NCBI RefSeq assembly: GCF_012927485.1
Contig: NZ_JABBPC010000028.1
Coordinates: 1 to 64,000, forward strand
DNA from: Polaromonas sp.
GTDB taxonomy: Bacteria; Pseudomonadota; Gammaproteobacteria; Burkholderiales; Burkholderiaceae_C
Reading direction: 5' to 3'
DNA: 64,000 nucleotides
Shown piece after piece: positions 46,003-53,815 of this stretch. Under the pieces are notes generated by a model. That model ran no database searches, had not been told where the DNA came from, and saw nothing but the letters and a program-made list of their open reading frames with translations. How positions within the stretch are numbered: position 1 is the stretch's first letter; each line of letters starts with the position of its first letter. A program made the translations under genes and the position numbers.

Positions 46003-46806
46003 TTGATTGGTTGCGATTTTTCCAGCAGCCCCAGCCGTCGCAAGCCCATCGTGATCGCCTCAGGCTCATCTTCGAAGGAACGCGTCCTTCTGGCGGGCCT
46101 GGAACGCGTTGAATCGTTGGACGGATTTGAGCAGTGGTTGCTCCAATCGAGCGCGTGGACGGGAGTTTTTGATTTTCCATTCGGCCTACCGCGCGAATTG
46201 GTGGTGAGTCTCGATTGGCCCCTGGATTGGCCTGAGCTGATTCGCTACTACGGGGGGTTGAGCCGCGCCGAGATCCGCAATACCTTCGCTGCTTTTTGCA
46301 ATGCACGTCCAGCCGGGAAAAAGTTTGCGCACCGCGCCGCTGACCGGCTGGCGGGTTCCAGTCCGTCCATGAAGTGGGTTAACCCGCCAGTGGCGTACAT
46401 GCTGCATGCCGGTGTGCCGCGTTTGGTGGCGGCTGGCGTGCACATCCCTTGCCTTCATCTTGGCGACAGCCGCCGAATCGCATTGGAGGGCTACCCTGGC
46501 CTGCTCGCGCGCGAGGTTCTTGGCCACCGCTCTTACAAGAGTGACGACAAGGCCAAGCAGACGCCGGAGCGCCTGATTGCGCGCAAGGATCTGATTACCG
46601 CGATGGAGCATGGGAATACCCGGCTGGGTGTGCGTTTGAAAGTCAGTCATGCCCAGCGCGATGCCCTTATTGACGACGCCAGCGGCGACAGTCTTGATGC
46701 CGTGCTGTGTCTCTTGCAGGCAGCTTGGGCGGCACAGCAGGGCCCGCCCCGGTATGGTTTGCCGTCGCACGTGGACCCGCTGGAGGGCTGGATTGTCTCA
46801 GCTTGA
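46003..46806 (+). CDS. DUF429 domain protein
   Basis: 267 residues if TTG 46003 is used (IGCDFSSSPSRRKP). DUF429 is a predicted RNase H-like nuclease fold; GCDFSS near the N-terminus and a C-terminal DSLDAVLCLLQAAWA may supply acidic residues. The start is uncertain: a strong AAGGAG at 45964-45969 lies well placed before an in-frame ATT at 45976, which would add nine residues; no ATG or GTG is available. Function unknown. Confidence 0.7.
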   Translation: MIGCDFSSSPSRRKPIVIASGSSSKERVLLAGLERVESLDGFEQWLLQSSAWTGVFDFPFGLPRELVVSLDWPLDWPELIRYYGGLSRAEIRNTFAAFCNARPAGKKFAHRAADRLAGSSPSMKWVNPPVAYMLHAGVPRLVAAGVHIPCLHLGDSRRIALEGYPGLLAREVLGHRSYKSDDKAKQTPERLIARKDLITAMEHGNTRLGVRLKVSHAQRDALIDDASGDSLDAVLCLLQAAWAAQQGPPRYGLPSHVDPLEGWIVSA

Positions 46807-46887
46807 CCTTGACCTATTGAGCCGCCCTTTTTTAAAAGCGACTCACCCGATTGAATCCGCAACAAGCGGCTATTAATTAAGAAGTTA

Positions 46888-47427
46888 ATGGAGCATACGA
46901 CGTTGATCTTCACGACAAAATCACGGGTCATGCTGGCTTTTGTTGCAATGCTGGCCTGCTGTGCTTCAACTTGGTCAGTGGCCCGTTCCCAGGCCTCCTG
47001 GTGGGGTGAAGTGACCTACGTGGTCGACGGAGATACCGTTCATGTACGACCCTTGCGAGGCGGCAAGCCGCTCAGCATTCGTATCGATGGCATTGATGCC
47101 CCTGAAATTTGCCAGGCCGGAGGTAGAGAGGCCCGCGATGCGCTCAAGCGCCGGACGTTGGGCCAGCGCGTCACCGTTCACGGCACACGTCGCGATATCT
47201 ACGGTCGTCTGCTGGCTAGGATTGTTATAAACGGTGAAGATCAAGGCGAATGGATGGTTGCGGAAGGACTGGCTTGGTCCTACCGATACCGTGGTCATTC
47301 AGGCCGCTACGCCCTGCAGCAACGCGATGCAGAAGTGGCTGGGATCGGACTATTCACACGGTCTCCCGCAGCCCCACCTGTTAATCCACGGATTTTCCGA
47401 AAGCAACATGGAAGCTGCTACTTTTAA
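46888..47427 (+). CDS. Secreted thermonuclease-like (SNase) protein
   Basis: 179 residues: signal peptide or anchor (hydrophobic about 14-28), then an SNc domain (about 38-150) with VVDGDTVHV, IRIDGIDAPE and YGRLLARI, the standard catalytic loops of staphylococcal-nuclease folds. It should cleave DNA or RNA outside the cytoplasm. Start ATG 46888 gives a long n-region; ATG 46930 (MLAFVAMLACC) is also credible. It precedes the stress islet by 187 bases. Confidence 0.87.
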   Translation: MEHTTLIFTTKSRVMLAFVAMLACCASTWSVARSQASWWGEVTYVVDGDTVHVRPLRGGKPLSIRIDGIDAPEICQAGGREARDALKRRTLGQRVTVHGTRRDIYGRLLARIVINGEDQGEWMVAEGLAWSYRYRGHSGRYALQQRDAEVAGIGLFTRSPAAPPVNPRIFRKQHGSCYF

Positions 47428-47614
47428 CCTTTCTTTTTTTCGCTTCAGGCGCCGGGAAAATAGTTTTTGTTGGCATTTACCTGCGGTATTTCGGCGGATG
47501 CTGACCAACGCCGTTGGCACACCGGTTACAGTAAATATGCGTGCCCGCGCAATCGCCGTTTATTCGGCCGTAGGTTCTCTCAGGGCGCGCATGTTCTTAC
47601 CAACAGGAGCCAGT

Positions 47615-48121
47615 ATGAGAAAACAATCGTTTAAACGTTTACCAACCGGCCCGCGCCTCGACACACACTGGGTCGTAGCCAGTGCGCTGGCGCTTGTTTT
47701 TTCACTGAGCGCCTGTGGCAAGTCAGACGCCGACAAAACAGCGGGCCAGCAACTCGACGCGGCCATTGCTAAAACCGGGCAGGCGGCTGCAGAAGCCAAA
47801 GCTGAATCCGAAAGTACCCTGGCCAACGCGCAAGCGGCGCTGAAAGACATCACGCAGAACGCCGAGCATTCAGCCAAAGAGATTTCAAGCCAAGGCGCGG
47901 GAGCACTGGATGATCTGGCCGTTACTGCGGCTGTGTCGGCAGGACTTGCTAGCGACCCCGACCTGCGCGCGCTGAACATTAAGGTGGATGCAAAGAATGG
48001 TGCCGTGACCTTGAACGGCTCTGCGCCCACCGAAGCGGCCCGCGAGAACGCCAGCACTATTAGCAAAGCGGTCCGGGGGGTGAACTCCGTGGACAACAAA
48101 CTAATTGTGGTGGGGCGGTGA
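47615..48121 (+). CDS. BON-domain lipoprotein
   Basis: 168 residues from ATG 47615, chosen because AGGAG lies 5 bases upstream and a lipoprotein signal (FSLSACGKS, lipobox Cys) follows. The longer frame to 47234 would overlap the nuclease gene. After the Cys comes an Ala/Glu/Lys-rich coiled-coil stretch (about 45-95), then one BON domain (about 100-165; LNIKVDAKNGAVTLNGSAPT). BON domains bind phospholipids, as in OsmY and DolP. It converges on a second BON gene at 48320. Confidence 0.87.
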   Translation: MRKQSFKRLPTGPRLDTHWVVASALALVFSLSACGKSDADKTAGQQLDAAIAKTGQAAAEAKAESESTLANAQAALKDITQNAEHSAKEISSQGAGALDDLAVTAAVSAGLASDPDLRALNIKVDAKNGAVTLNGSAPTEAARENASTISKAVRGVNSVDNKLIVVGR

Positions 48122-48319
48122 TTGCCTCATTGCCGCTTCCACAACGCGGCCGATTCTTGCAGCCGTCAGATAGCGCGTCCGCGCAGGGATTGAAAACGTA
48201 GAGTCCATTTTTTTGGCAGCGTCTTGAATGTCAACAACGCATAAAAAAGGCAGCCGATGAAAATTACATCGACCGCCCGGTTCACGTCGCCTCAACGGAT
48301 GCAGAGGCTTAACAGGCGA

Positions 48320-48634
48320 TTAAGGCCGAACGACGATGTCGTTGCGCACGTTCTTGACGTTCTTGACGCCACGGGCAATATTTTCAGCTTGGGTTCTTTC
48401 AGCATTTGACTTCGCGAAACCGGACAGCTGAACGGTACCGTTGAGAGTTTCTACGCTGATGGAGGTTGCTGAAACCGTCTTGTCCTCGACGAATTTAGCT
48501 TTGACGGAGGTTGTGATGGCCGCATCATCAACATAGGAGCCAGCAGTTTCCTGGCCACGCCCCACGGCGCAGCCGCTGCCGATGATGGTGATGCCTGCCA
48601 GAGCAGCGAATGCAATTGCGCGAGCGTATTTCAT
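48320..48634 (-). CDS. Small BON-domain lipoprotein
   Basis: 104 residues from ATG 48634. Signal peptide with lipobox-like IIGSGCAVG, then a single BON domain (about 38-104; ITTSVKAKFVEDKTVSATSI, SVETLNGTVQLSGFAKS). It is like the second half of OsmY/DolP. It ends the minus-strand stress group, 93 bases after the ferritin-like gene, and converges on the larger BON lipoprotein. The 198 bases between the two BON genes hold nothing I can name. Confidence 0.87.
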   Translation of the reverse strand: MKYARAIAFAALAGITIIGSGCAVGRGQETAGSYVDDAAITTSVKAKFVEDKTVSATSISVETLNGTVQLSGFAKSNAERTQAENIARGVKNVKNVRNDIVVRP

Positions 48635-48727
48635 ATTGTTTTCCTCTTTAGTCTGTTTAATTGAACGAGTGCAAGGTTTACAAAGCCTGTCAATCAGCGG
48701 CACCACGCCAATTGACCTGCGCCATCG

Positions 48728-49273
48728 TTATTTTTTCAGCCAATCTTTCAGCTCATCTGCGTGTTCTTCCTCGTCCGTAAGAATATCTATCAGCATGCGG
48801 CGCGTGGTCGGGTCTTCGTCGCCTATCAAAGCAATCATCTGGCGGTAGCTTTCAACGGCAATACGTTCAGCGATCAGATTGACCCGAATCATGGTTTGCA
48901 AGTCGTTCGATTCGTCATAGTCAGCATGACTGCGTTGCAGCAAGCTATTGGGCGAGAAATCGGGCTCTCCGCCCAACTGCACAATTCGCCTTGCAATACG
49001 GTCAGCGTGCGCAGACTCCTCGTTGGCATGCACCATAAACTCCTCGGCAATCTTCGGAGACGACATGCCCGTGGCCATGAAGTGATGACGTTTGTACCGA
49101 AGTACGCAAACCAGTTCGGTGGCTAAAGAGTCATTGAGAAGCTTGATAATGGCGTCCCTGTGCGGCCCATACGCGGGGGTGATTGCACCATCGTCAAGGC
49201 TTTGGCGGGCTGCATCCAAACCCTTCTCATCGAGGACCAGCGCGTTGGGGGAATTGGTAGTGGCGTTTTTCAT
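48728..49273 (-). CDS. Ferritin-like diiron protein
   Basis: 181 residues forming a four-helix ferritin-like fold. Probable diiron ligands: Glu in LATELVCVLRYKRHHFMA, EESAH (ExxH), AERIAVES and EEEHADEL (ExxH). The pattern resembles bacterioferritin and the Dps-like DUF892/ferritin-like group, but lacks the heme Met context of Bfr as far as I can tell. It likely stores iron or removes peroxide. It overlaps the preceding membrane protein gene by 4 bases, so it is part of that operon. Confidence 0.82.
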   Translation of the reverse strand: MKNATTNSPNALVLDEKGLDAARQSLDDGAITPAYGPHRDAIIKLLNDSLATELVCVLRYKRHHFMATGMSSPKIAEEFMVHANEESAHADRIARRIVQLGGEPDFSPNSLLQRSHADYDESNDLQTMIRVNLIAERIAVESYRQMIALIGDEDPTTRRMLIDILTDEEEHADELKDWLKK

Positions 49274-49695
49274 AGAGTTTTCGAAGGTTCTTTTGAATCG
49301 TGTGAGGAAGTGGAGAGCAGCGAGTGCAAAACACTGGAAAGTTCAGATGACTTTAGGGTTGCCAAAAGCACCCCGCCCAGGGATATCAGGCGCCACGGTC
49401 GGAGGATTGCAGCCGCGGCGCCGATACCGGCGGCAACAAGCAGAAGTCTCACTGGCTGTTTGTCTGCATACTTTCCCAGAACTGGCCGAGCAAGATCACA
49501 GGCCATATGTATCGGATGACGGTGCCACCAAACACTTACTGCGTGCTTGACAATGTCCCAGGTCCCTATCAGCGCGTCACGTGGCCGTTCGTTTTCGTCC
49601 AACTCGTGCAAGTCTTGAGTCATGTGCCGCACGATTGCCCTGCGGCTACTTTCGAGTCGCTCTTGCGGTGTGGGTGTTGGGATGGAGGGCATCAC
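49270..49695 (-). CDS. Membrane-associated protein in the YqjK position
   Basis: 141 residues: a charged, helical N-terminal half, then WWHRHPIHMACDLARPVLG and two hydrophobic stretches (about 82-97 and 101-113). I recognise no family. In E. coli the order is yqjD (DUF883), yqjE (holin-like), yqjK; this gene occupies the yqjK place and, like it, has a basic WxxRHP-type segment. It is 9 bases after the YqjE-like gene and overlaps the ferritin-like gene by 4. Confidence 0.6.
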   Translation of the reverse strand: MMPSIPTPTPQERLESSRRAIVRHMTQDLHELDENERPRDALIGTWDIVKHAVSVWWHRHPIHMACDLARPVLGKYADKQPVRLLLVAAGIGAAAAILRPWRLISLGGVLLATLKSSELSSVLHSLLSTSSHDSKEPSKTL

Positions 49696-49704
49696 AGAGC
49701 GCTT

Positions 49705-50070
49705 TCATGCAATCATGCGCAAAGCCCGCGCATCGCTGTCGATTTGTGCTTTCAACTCGGGAAAGCGTTCACTCTGGAGCGGCTTTTTAGCCCTGACAAA
49801 GGAGATGATGAGCAACACTAGCGCAATGCCTGGTACCACCACCAGCACCCAGTGAAATCGGTTTTGAAGTAGACCAAGCATCAATGCCGTTCCCGCCAAG
49901 CCCAGAAACACGACCGCCGACAGCACGGCTAAGGTCCACGCCACAGCGCGTGCCAATAACTCGGAACCGGCATTACTCGCTTCTTCCTGAAACAACGCGG
50001 CATAGGCCGAAAGATGGTCCATGACCAGATCCGGCCTTTGTACCAAGGTTGAAAAAAGCGGATGAAGCAT
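49705..50070 (-). CDS. YqjE/holin-like (DUF1469-type) membrane protein
   Basis: 121 residues: amphipathic N-terminus, two membrane helices (about 42-67 and 72-93) separated by a short loop, and a charged C-terminus with FPELKAQIDSDARALR. This is the layout of phage-holin-like YqjE proteins, which in E. coli are encoded with YqjD. Probable inner-membrane protein; the role is unknown. It lies 38 bases after the DUF883 gene. Confidence 0.78.
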   Translation of the reverse strand: MLHPLFSTLVQRPDLVMDHLSAYAALFQEEASNAGSELLARAVAWTLAVLSAVVFLGLAGTALMLGLLQNRFHWVLVVVPGIALVLLIISFVRAKKPLQSERFPELKAQIDSDARALRMIA

Positions 50071-50108
50071 TATTTCGGGATGTTGTCTTGATCAGTTGGC
50101 CCAGAAGA

Positions 50109-50507
50109 TTAGTAGCGGTTGCGATTGCGGGAAGAGGACACTAGTAACGCCACCGCCGCCCCAACTGCCGCAGCAATCAGTATTGAACGCAAGGGTTGAT
50201 CCGATACATAACGCGTGGTCACCCTGGCTGCGCGTTGGAACGATTGCTCGGCGCGTTCTTTGGCTTCCGAAGCCAGATCGAGGCTATGACGAGCTAACTT
50301 TTGAGCTTGGCTTGCCAGAATGTCAACGACCGGGTCGAGACTGTTGCGGAGCCCTCGGACCTTGTCGTCTGCCTTGTCCAGCGCACCATTAGTGAAGCTG
50401 CGGGTCGAATTCACTGCGTTGCCAGCAGCCTGAAGCAGTTCGTCGGACGCATGGCGCACGCCGCTCATGCTCTCTTGGGCAGTTCGGGAACCAATATCTG
50501 TATTCAT
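50109..50507 (-). CDS. DUF883 protein (YqjD/ElaB type)
   Basis: 132 residues: a long helical, coiled-coil-prone region (about 15-95), then DQPLRSILIAAAVGAAVALLVSS, a single C-terminal membrane anchor followed by a basic tail. In E. coli, YqjD and ElaB are stationary-phase inner-membrane proteins that bind ribosomes. It is first in the operon DUF883 - YqjE-like - YqjK-position - ferritin-like. Its start is 82 bases from the stop of the DUF1328 gene. Confidence 0.85.
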   Translation of the reverse strand: MNTDIGSRTAQESMSGVRHASDELLQAAGNAVNSTRSFTNGALDKADDKVRGLRNSLDPVVDILASQAQKLARHSLDLASEAKERAEQSFQRAARVTTRYVSDQPLRSILIAAAVGAAVALLVSSSRNRNRY

Positions 50508-50589
50508 TTCGAGTCCTTATCTAACTAGTTTGGAATTTCGTGAATTTTTCAAGTAAGTACTGACATCCGACTTGATTTTGGAAAACGTA

Positions 50590-50754
50590 TCAGTTCTTCC
50601 TGAGGAGACTAATTACGAAGCTCACGATGGCCATGATGGCAAATATGAAGAAAAGAATCTTGGCAATTTCCACAGCGCCGGCAGCGATGCCGCCAAAACC
50701 GAATATAGCGGCAACGAGTGCAATCACCAGAAAAACGACCGAGTAGTGCAACAT
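50590..50754 (-). CDS. DUF1328 small membrane protein (YtjA type)
   Basis: 54 residues, too short for many gene callers. ATG at 50754 gives [20 protein letters not shown], then [16 protein letters not shown] and a second helix ending SLLRKN, the full pattern of DUF1328 with its conserved [10 protein letters not shown] turn. Two membrane helices fill it. Members are often stress-induced and grouped with BON and DUF883 genes; function unknown. It lies between the histidine kinase and DUF883 genes on the same strand. Confidence 0.88.
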   Translation of the reverse strand: MLHYSVVFLVIALVAAIFGFGGIAAGAVEIAKILFFIFAIMAIVSFVISLLRKN

Positions 50755-50843
50755 CTCAATTTCCTTGGGTAAGCGGTGTCGGTAGTAATTCTTTTCAAGT
50801 CCCTGCTAAGAGCTTAATGGGCGCATTGATTTTTCCTCATCGG

Positions 50844-50902
50844 CTGTCAGCGTGTACCCCTGTCAGCACGAAGGGGGCGGCGCTGTAGGAGGTGGCTGAC
50901 AG
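50844..50902. repeat. Three copies of CTGTCAGC between the kinase and DUF1328 genes
   Basis: CTGTCAGC at 50844-50851 and 50860-50867 in direct orientation, and inverted GCTGACAG at 50895-50902. They lie in the 197-base gap that must hold the kinase 3' end and the DUF1328 promoter. They could be operator half-sites or fold into a terminator. Confidence 0.4.
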
Positions 50903-50951
50903 TTTGTTACGCGGCGAACAGGCTGCTGCATTACAGAAAGATTCGAAACTT

Positions 50952-52292
50952 TCAAAGGGTCTTGGGAAGCACGGCCAAAATCTGCGAGCCGCTTCCCTCC
51001 ACACTCGTCACTGTCAGATTGCCACCTGCAGCCTCCACACGGTGGCGCATGCCTGCAAGGCCATGGCTGGTCGGCCCCACAGTGTTCAGGTTGAAGCCTT
51101 GTCCGTTGTCCTTGACTTCCACCGTGATATACCCCTCGAAGTCGTGAAGGCTGATTTCTGCCTGGCTGGCTTTGGCGTATTTCCCAATGTTGGTCAGCGA
51201 CTCCTGTATCAGCCGGTAGACGGTAAGCTGGGCTGCTCCACCGAGTTCGACCGGCTCCAGGTCGGTGGCGATGCTCAGCCCGGATTGTTCTTCAAATTCC
51301 CTAGCCAGAATTTCAAGCGAGGCCGAGAGGCCCAGGTGGGACAGGGACGAAGGTCGCAAATCTTCAACAATACGGCGCGCCAATGCGATGCCGCTGTTCA
51401 GTGTCTTGGTTAAATGTTCCAGGCGTTCTATGGCTTCTGGCAGGCTGCCGGTCAGGCGGGACTTCAGCCGCGCCACATCCAGTTTTGCAGCGGTTAGAAG
51501 TGCGCCCAATTCATCGTGCAGTTCGCGTGCCAAATGGCCCCGTTCATCTTCTCGTACGTTTTGTAAATGGGTTGCCAGCTTGGCGAGGGCGGCTGTCCGC
51601 TCCCGTACCTGGGATTCGAGCAAGTCACGTTCCCGCTGCAGGGTTTCCTGCTCGCGCTGGCCTGAAGCCAGCAGCGCCTCGGCTTGCAGCAAATACATAT
51701 AGAAGGCCAGCAGACCGGCGAGTGCCACGACTGCAATGCCGATGCGCGACAGCTGCAATGTCTTCTTGATCTGGACTTGGCCCAGTTCCATTTTACTAAT
51801 GCTGCTGGCAGCCAGCTTGGTGGAATACTCACGAATCGCGTCCATCTGTTCCTTGCCGACATCGGTCGTCAAGACAAATTTCCAGGCGTCCTCATTGCCT
51901 TGTTTTCGCATGCGCACGCTCAGGTCCATCTCGGCCAGCTTGCGCGCGACATGTTGTGACAAGACGCCGAACTCGGCGAGCTGATCCTTGTAGGGCGTAA
52001 AGAGCCGGCTCAGGACGTTCAGGTTCTGGCTGATATCCGACGTCGCTATTTTGTACGGCTCCAAATAGCGGGGGTCACCCGTGAGGAGGTAGCCGCGTTG
52101 GCCGGTTTCTGCATCCAGCATCTCTTGTACCAATTTACTGATAGCTCCGCGGGTTTGTTGTGCCTCTTCAATGTTGGCCGCAGCAGCGGTAGATTGTTGA
52201 AAAGTTGACTCGTTAATAAAAATGAGGATGGCGGCGGCCAGCACTGCAAGCGGCAGGCTGATGGCCATTTTCGGTACGGCAAATAGTTTCAC
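50952..52292 (-). CDS. CHASE3 sensor histidine kinase (NarL-system type)
   Basis: 446 residues: membrane helix (about 8-26), CHASE3 extracellular domain (about 35-180; MLDAETGQRGYLLTGDPRYL), second helix (184-202), coiled coil, HisKA_3 with phospho-acceptor His 259 in ARELHDELGALL, and a HATPase domain (about 345-445; NIGKYAKAS, DNGQGF, GLAGMRHRVEAAGG). Such kinases pair with NarL/FixJ regulators, and one is encoded divergently 134 bases away. The signal sensed is unknown; the neighbours suggest envelope or redox stress. Confidence 0.92.
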   Translation of the reverse strand: MKLFAVPKMAISLPLAVLAAAILIFINESTFQQSTAAAANIEEAQQTRGAISKLVQEMLDAETGQRGYLLTGDPRYLEPYKIATSDISQNLNVLSRLFTPYKDQLAEFGVLSQHVARKLAEMDLSVRMRKQGNEDAWKFVLTTDVGKEQMDAIREYSTKLAASSISKMELGQVQIKKTLQLSRIGIAVVALAGLLAFYMYLLQAEALLASGQREQETLQRERDLLESQVRERTAALAKLATHLQNVREDERGHLARELHDELGALLTAAKLDVARLKSRLTGSLPEAIERLEHLTKTLNSGIALARRIVEDLRPSSLSHLGLSASLEILAREFEEQSGLSIATDLEPVELGGAAQLTVYRLIQESLTNIGKYAKASQAEISLHDFEGYITVEVKDNGQGFNLNTVGPTSHGLAGMRHRVEAAGGNLTVTSVEGSGSQILAVLPKTL

Positions 52293-52426
52293 GGCAGGCT
52301 CCGTTCAGTACTTCGGTGAATAACTCGTTAATAATGAGGCACAGTGAAAATCAATGCAGATGTCTAGACCTGACCATCTTGTTCGTTACATTGCCCGTTA
52401 AGTCGGTTTTATAGAAAGACAGCGAC

Positions 52427-53059
52427 ATGATTAAAATTGGAATTGTGGACGACCATGCGATTGTGCGATCGGGACTTAAACAGTTTTTCTCCGACCATGT
52501 GGATTTGCGTGTTGTCGGCGAAGCCGCTAGTGGCCGCGAGGCGATTGACCTGGTTCGCAATGTCGAACTGGATATTCTCGTCATGGACCTCTCCATGCCT
52601 GGCCAGAGCGGGATCGACGCGCTCGCCATGATCCGTGCCAAAGCACCCGACGTGGGCATCCTCATACTCAGCGGATACCCCGAAGAGCACTACGCGGTCA
52701 ACCTGATTCGTCAGGGCGCCAGCGGCTACCTTAACAAGGAGTGTGATCCGTTGGAAATTGTTGATGCCATTCGGGTGATCTCGCTCGGCAAGCGTTACAT
52801 TACGCCGGCGGTGGCGGAGTTGTTGGCACAACAATTGAACCGTCCGAAAGACGTGGCGGCACATGAGCAGCTGTCTGAACGAGAGTTTCAGGTTTTTCTT
52901 AAACTGGCAAAAGGGGAAACGGCTGGCGATATTGCCAAAGCATTGTCTCTGAGTGTGAAAACGGTGAGTACCTACAGAACCCGCGTAATGGAGAAGATGA
53001 GTCTCGCTTCCAATAGCGATCTTACCTACTACGCCCTCAAGAATAAGCTGATCGACTGA
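52427..53059 (+). CDS. NarL/FixJ-family response regulator
   Basis: 210 residues: receiver domain (1-120) with acidic D8/D9, phosphorylation site Asp 54 (LVMDLSMPG) and Lys 104, and a LuxR-type DNA-binding domain (about 147-208; LSEREFQVFLKLAKGETAGD, VKTVSTYRTRVMEKM). It is divergent from the CHASE3 kinase, the likely cognate partner. It converges with the lone receiver gene, leaving 2 bases between stops. Target genes are not known; a nearby palindrome at 53606 has the form expected for this regulator class. Confidence 0.92.
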   Translation: MIKIGIVDDHAIVRSGLKQFFSDHVDLRVVGEAASGREAIDLVRNVELDILVMDLSMPGQSGIDALAMIRAKAPDVGILILSGYPEEHYAVNLIRQGASGYLNKECDPLEIVDAIRVISLGKRYITPAVAELLAQQLNRPKDVAAHEQLSEREFQVFLKLAKGETAGDIAKALSLSVKTVSTYRTRVMEKMSLASNSDLTYYALKNKLID

Positions 53060-53061
53060 TT

Positions 53062-53442
53062 TCAATCGGAGGGGAAGCGCTGCTGGATGCAATAGTCCAC
53101 CAAATCGTCAATTTCATTGGATTTGTCGAAAACGGCGTCCACTCCGAGTTGGGCACATCTCTGGCGAATGTCGGTTGTGGCGTAATTGCTGAGAACCACC
53201 ACCTTTTGCCGGGATGGGCGGTCTCGGCAGGCCGCAAGTACACCCAGCCCGCTGCCCTGCTTCAGGAATAAATCAACAATTGCAAGATCCCATTCGTTAG
53301 GATTTTCCGTGAGCCACTCCTTGCCTTCGTTTTCGGTGTCTGCGGTCCCTACTGAATTGATGTTGGCCAGTTCTTCAAGCGTGCCAATCAGATTTTCTCG
53401 AATGGTGGGATTGTCTTCCACGATGTAAGTTTTTAGTCGCAC
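53062..53442 (-). CDS. Stand-alone receiver domain protein
   Basis: 126 residues: one CheY-like receiver with E9/D10, Asp 57 (AIVDLFLKQGSG), Ser 85 and Lys 107, and no output domain. It may take phosphate from the neighbouring kinase, acting as a sink or as an allosteric partner. Its stop is 2 bases from that of the NarL-type regulator. No kinase other than the CHASE3 gene is in the window. Confidence 0.88.
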   Translation of the reverse strand: MRLKTYIVEDNPTIRENLIGTLEELANINSVGTADTENEGKEWLTENPNEWDLAIVDLFLKQGSGLGVLAACRDRPSRQKVVVLSNYATTDIRQRCAQLGVDAVFDKSNEIDDLVDYCIQQRFPSD

Positions 53443-53815
53443 TGCTTGGATCCTGGTAGCAACAGCATAGGTTGCGAAAGATATCGACAGGCTTTCAAGT
53501 GGGACCTGCGAGCGCTGAGCTTTTGCGAAAAAAGAGAACCTGTCATATTTTCTGCGTGATTTTTTTAGGTTAGCTTGATTGTGACAGCGACCTTGGATTG
53601 TCTATGTAGGATGTTTCCTACGTTTTGACTGGGGAGCGCTGTAGGTACCTGCCCACAGCGTTTCATGGTGCTTGCCGATTGTTTGCAACAGATTTCCACC
53701 TAATAGTCAAGACCGGTGATGCCGGAACGCCCGGCCGGTCACGCTCGATACTTTTTTGCATCGTGGGCAATCCAGCCTACGTTTTTTGAAACGGGCGTAA
53801 AGCCCACTCTAACGC
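53443..53815. other. 373-base divergent intergenic region
   Basis: Holds the promoters of the lone receiver (minus) and AsmA (plus) genes. Seen: palindrome GTAGGA-N4-TCCTAC (53606-53621), inverted arms CGCTGT/ACAGCG (53637-53642, 53655-53660), and hairpin GGGC-GTAAA-GCCC (53793-53805) just before the AsmA ATG, which lacks an obvious ribosome-binding site. No convincing -35/-10 pair and no coding sequence. Confidence 0.6.
53606..53621. promoter_or_regulatory. Palindrome GTAGGA-N4-TCCTAC, possible NarL/BvgA-type operator
   Basis: A perfect 6-base inverted repeat with a 4-base spacer. It contains TTTCCTA (53614-53620), the heptad bound as inverted pairs by the NarL-family regulator BvgA of Bordetella. 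A NarL-family regulator is encoded 0.5 kb away. Control by that protein is inference. Confidence 0.4.

Noticed and set aside
48101-48295. 64-codon minus-strand frame between the two BON genes
   Set aside because: Arg-rich, no signal, no ribosome site and no family resemblance; the gap is better left unassigned.
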